Assembly (NCBI GenBank): GCA_043101605.1
Contig: JBICIG010000097.1
Location: forward strand, 1 to 7,726
Origin: JBICIG01 sp043101605
GTDB lineage: Bacteria > Planctomycetota > Phycisphaerae > Phycisphaerales > UBA1924
Direction of reading: 5' to 3'
Length of the DNA stretch: 7,726 nucleotides
Shown here: piece after piece, positions 6,055-7,726 of the stretch
Layout: the number at the start of each line of letters is the position of its first letter
Position numbering within the stretch: the first letter of the stretch is position 1
Notes under the pieces: model-generated
What the model saw: only the letters and a program-made list of their open reading frames with translations
What the model was told of the DNA's origin: nothing
The model's database searches: none
Translations under genes and position numbers: made by a program

Positions 6055-6258
6055 ATGGCCCGCCTCATCCGCTCCGACCGCGACGGCCCGATCCGCATCG
6101 ACCCGCAGGACAAGCCCGTCTTCATCTGCGGCTGCGGGCTCACGAAGAACTTCCCGTTCTGCGATGGCACCCACAAGGCGTGCAAGTCAGAGGAGCAAGG
6201 CAAGCTGTATGTGTATGACGAGGATGGGACGGTGATCGAGACGCGGGAGGAGCGTTGA
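6055..6258 (+). CDS. CDGSH iron-sulfur domain protein
   Basis: A 67-residue protein with a single CDGSH domain, which binds a redox-active, pH-labile [2Fe-2S] cluster through three Cys and one His. The full signature C-x-C-x2-(S/T)-x3-P-x-C-D-G-(S/A/T)-H is present: C25, C27, T30, P34, C36-D37-G38-T39-H40. All four cluster ligands (C25, C27, C36, H40) are there. There is no membrane anchor, so it should be soluble and cytoplasmic, unlike the mitochondrial mitoNEET proteins. Small bacterial members are proposed to take part in electron transfer, iron-sulfur or redox sensing; the role here is unknown. AAGGA lies six bases before the ATG. The gene follows the MoxR gene by 50 bases on the same strand and may share its transcript. 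It ends only five bases from the stop of the convergent FAD/Fe-S oxidoreductase. Confidence 0.92.
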   Translation: MARLIRSDRDGPIRIDPQDKPVFICGCGLTKNFPFCDGTHKACKSEEQGKLYVYDEDGTVIETREER

Positions 6259-6263
6259 GGCGG

Positions 6264-7726
6264 TCAGTCGCCCCGGCTCAGTCGCTGCTCGAGAAACTCC
6301 ACCGGATGCAACGCCTGCACGCCCGCTCCTTCGCGCAGCTGGTGTCGGCAACTCGTTCCGGGCGCGACCATCACGCCGGAGCCAGCGAGCCCGCGGGCCG
6401 TCGGCAGCAGCACCCGCTCACCGATACGCATCGAGAGGTCGTACCGATCCTTCGAATAGCCGAACGCCCCGGCCATCCCGCAGCAGCCGGCGTCGAGCAC
6501 CCGCGTCGACTCGCACGCCCGGGTCATGATCCCGACGCCCGACTCGCCGCCGAGCAGGGCCCGCTGGTGGCAGTGCTGGTGGAGGACGACCTCGGGATCG
6601 TCGCCGATTGAGCGCACGAAGGCGGGGCGTTGGGGGTGGTCGTCCCAGTGCTTTTCGAGGAAGTCTTCGATCAGGAACGACCGCTCCGCGATGCGGCGTT
6701 TGGCTTCGTGCGATGCGCCCGTGTGGAGCATCTGCCAGTCGTCAGCGATCGCCGACAGGCACGAAGGCTCTGCGAACAGCAGTGCGCGCAAGCCCTCGGA
6801 TTCCATCCAGGGCCCGAGCTTTGCGACCGTTCGATCGATCGTGTCGCGGGCCTGGTCCAGCAGGCCGTTGGAGATCATCGCGCGGGCGCAACAGCCGACA
6901 TCGGCGAGCAGGACTCGGTACCCGAACGCTTCGAGCAGGCGTTTGGAGGATTGCCCCACGATCGGCTCGTTGAACATGGTGAAGCAGTCGCCGAAGAGAG
7001 CGACGGCGGGACGGAGGTCGTCGCTTTGTGCGCCGGCTTTGGGTGGCTTGCGATCGCCGCGTGCAAAGGACCGCGCGAGGGAGGTCGCAAAGGGCGGGAG
7101 TTCGCGTCGCGGATCGATGCGGAGCACTTTCGCCGTGAGCCACTTCATTGGGGCCGACGACGCGACCATGTTCGCGAGCTTCGGAGTGAGCGATCCCATG
7201 CGATTGAGCGCACGGATGTGTCCCATTGCCAGCGCGCCGAGCGGCGGGCCGCCCTGCTCGCGGTAGCGCTGGGCGGTGTACTCGGCCTTGAGCCGAGCGA
7301 CATCGACATTGCTCGGGCACTCGGCCTTGCACGCCTTGCAGCTCAGGCAGAGGTCGAGAGTCTCGATCGTGTCGGGGTTGCTCCACGGGGAGGAGCCCTG
7401 GTGATTGCCGCTCTGATCGAACTGGCCCGTGAGGGTCAGGCGGAGGGCGTTGGCGCGTCCTCGGGTGGAGTGGCGTTCATCGAGGGTCCCCATGTAGGAG
7501 GGGCACATGGTGCCGCCCTGTTTCTTTCGGCAGACGCCGGCGCCGTTGCACATCTCGATCGCGCCGCCGAAGCCGTGCTGGTCGCGGTAGTCGAAGTAGG
7601 TGTCCGCCGGGAGGACGGTGGTGTTGCGGTCGTGCGGGCGGATGCGCGTGCTCTCGGAGATGCTCTCAATCGGGCCGGGCTCGACGATGTTTCCCGGGTT
7701 GAGGCGGTTCTCGGGATCGAAGATGC
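6264..7726 (-). CDS. FAD-linked oxidase / Fe-S oxidoreductase fusion, C-terminal part (cut by the window edge)
   Basis: The visible 486 residues are the C-terminal part of a long oxidoreductase whose N-terminus lies beyond 7726. The frame stays open to the edge. The first residues, FDPENRLNPGNIVEPG (about 7677-7721), are the characteristic end of the FAD_oxidase_C domain of GlcD-type enzymes. Next comes CNGAGVC...GTMCPSY (7494-7550) with the following HSTRGRANALR, then a [4Fe-4S] motif C-L-S-C-K-A-C-K-A-E-C-P (7314-7349). Two CCG (GlpC/HdrB-type) modules follow: VGCCARAMISNGL with a downstream EPSC, and HQHCHQRALLGG with DAGCCGMAGAFGY. The order matches the approximately 1000-residue FAD/Fe-S fusion family that includes E. 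coli YdiJ and D-lactate or D-2-hydroxyglutarate dehydrogenases. It probably oxidises a D-2-hydroxyacid and passes electrons from FAD to the clusters. The exact substrate cannot be told from this part. The first CCG signature reads C-C-A. An ATG at 7553 is internal, not the start. The gene converges on the CDGSH gene with a 5-base gap. Confidence 0.9.
   Translation of the reverse strand, partial: IFDPENRLNPGNIVEPGPIESISESTRIRPHDRNTTVLPADTYFDYRDQHGFGGAIEMCNGAGVCRKKQGGTMCPSYMGTLDERHSTRGRANALRLTLTGQFDQSGNHQGSSPWSNPDTIETLDLCLSCKACKAECPSNVDVARLKAEYTAQRYREQGGPPLGALAMGHIRALNRMGSLTPKLANMVASSAPMKWLTAKVLRIDPRRELPPFATSLARSFARGDRKPPKAGAQSDDLRPAVALFGDCFTMFNEPIVGQSSKRLLEAFGYRVLLADVGCCARAMISNGLLDQARDTIDRTVAKLGPWMESEGLRALLFAEPSCLSAIADDWQMLHTGASHEAKRRIAERSFLIEDFLEKHWDDHPQRPAFVRSIGDDPEVVLHQHCHQRALLGGESGVGIMTRACESTRVLDAGCCGMAGAFGYSKDRYDLSMRIGERVLLPTARGLAGSGVMVAPGTSCRHQLREGAGVQALHPVEFLEQRLSRGD

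Noticed and set aside
6526..7266. A 246-codon + strand frame opposite the Fe-S oxidoreductase
   Set aside because: Ser/Arg-rich shadow with no motif; the - strand carries CCG and ferredoxin-type cysteine motifs in the right order.
7551..7553. ATG on the - strand as the start of a 429-residue Fe-S protein
   Set aside because: The frame continues upstream without a stop to the window edge, and that upstream part encodes the conserved FAD_oxidase_C ending, so this Met is internal.
1..7726. CRISPR arrays, insertion sequences, tRNA or phage elements
   Set aside because: I found no regularly spaced repeats, transposase-like products, terminal inverted repeats or tRNA cloverleaf ends in the short gaps; base composition looks even throughout.

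Overview
This is a GC-rich window made almost entirely of protein-coding genes on both strands. It suggests a Planctomycetota bacterium, most likely of the Phycisphaerae type. The reasons are the base composition, the pyrH-frr pair, and a membrane protein with an N-terminal C-x2-C-x-Y-N-L-x-G / C-P-E-C-G zinc ribbon, an architecture common in planctomycetes. The lineage is an inference from these traits; there is no rRNA or other phylogenetic marker here.

Layout. On the + strand, 99-1497 holds pyrH (UMP kinase) and frr (ribosome recycling factor), 31 bases apart and reading as one operon, with a candidate sigma-70-type promoter just upstream of pyrH and a hairpin terminator just after frr. 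Converging on them from the - strand is a three-gene block, read right to left: a zinc-ribbon protein with six predicted membrane segments (4020-4937), a minimal zinc metallopeptidase of 138 residues (3587-4003), and a full-length two-domain signal peptide peptidase SppA with an export signal (1611-3404). The first two are nearly contiguous; sppA follows after 182 bases that contain a perfect 11-bp inverted repeat. Divergent from this block, on the + strand, are a MoxR-family AAA+ ATPase (5063-6004) and a small CDGSH iron-sulfur protein (6055-6258). The right end is the C-terminal part of a large - strand oxidoreductase (6264 to the window edge) that joins the tail of a GlcD-type FAD-linked oxidase to a GlpC-type iron-sulfur/CCG module. 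Its N-terminal part lies outside the window.

How the parts work together. pyrH and frr are nucleotide-metabolism and translation housekeeping genes. The - strand block is themed on proteolysis and membrane (SppA degrading membrane-embedded signal peptides, a small zincin, an uncharacterised membrane protein), although a shared function is only inferred. The MoxR ATPase lacks the DUF58/vWA partner genes that usually follow it. The right-hand enzyme most likely oxidises a D-2-hydroxyacid (D-lactate or D-2-hydroxyglutarate type) and passes electrons through its Fe-S clusters.

I see no tRNA, rRNA, CRISPR array, insertion sequence or phage gene, and no intergenic stretch longer than about 180 bases. 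The window looks like ordinary chromosomal backbone. I do not find convincing evidence of a new biological system; the least explained part is the zinc-ribbon membrane protein/zincin gene pair and the partnerless MoxR.
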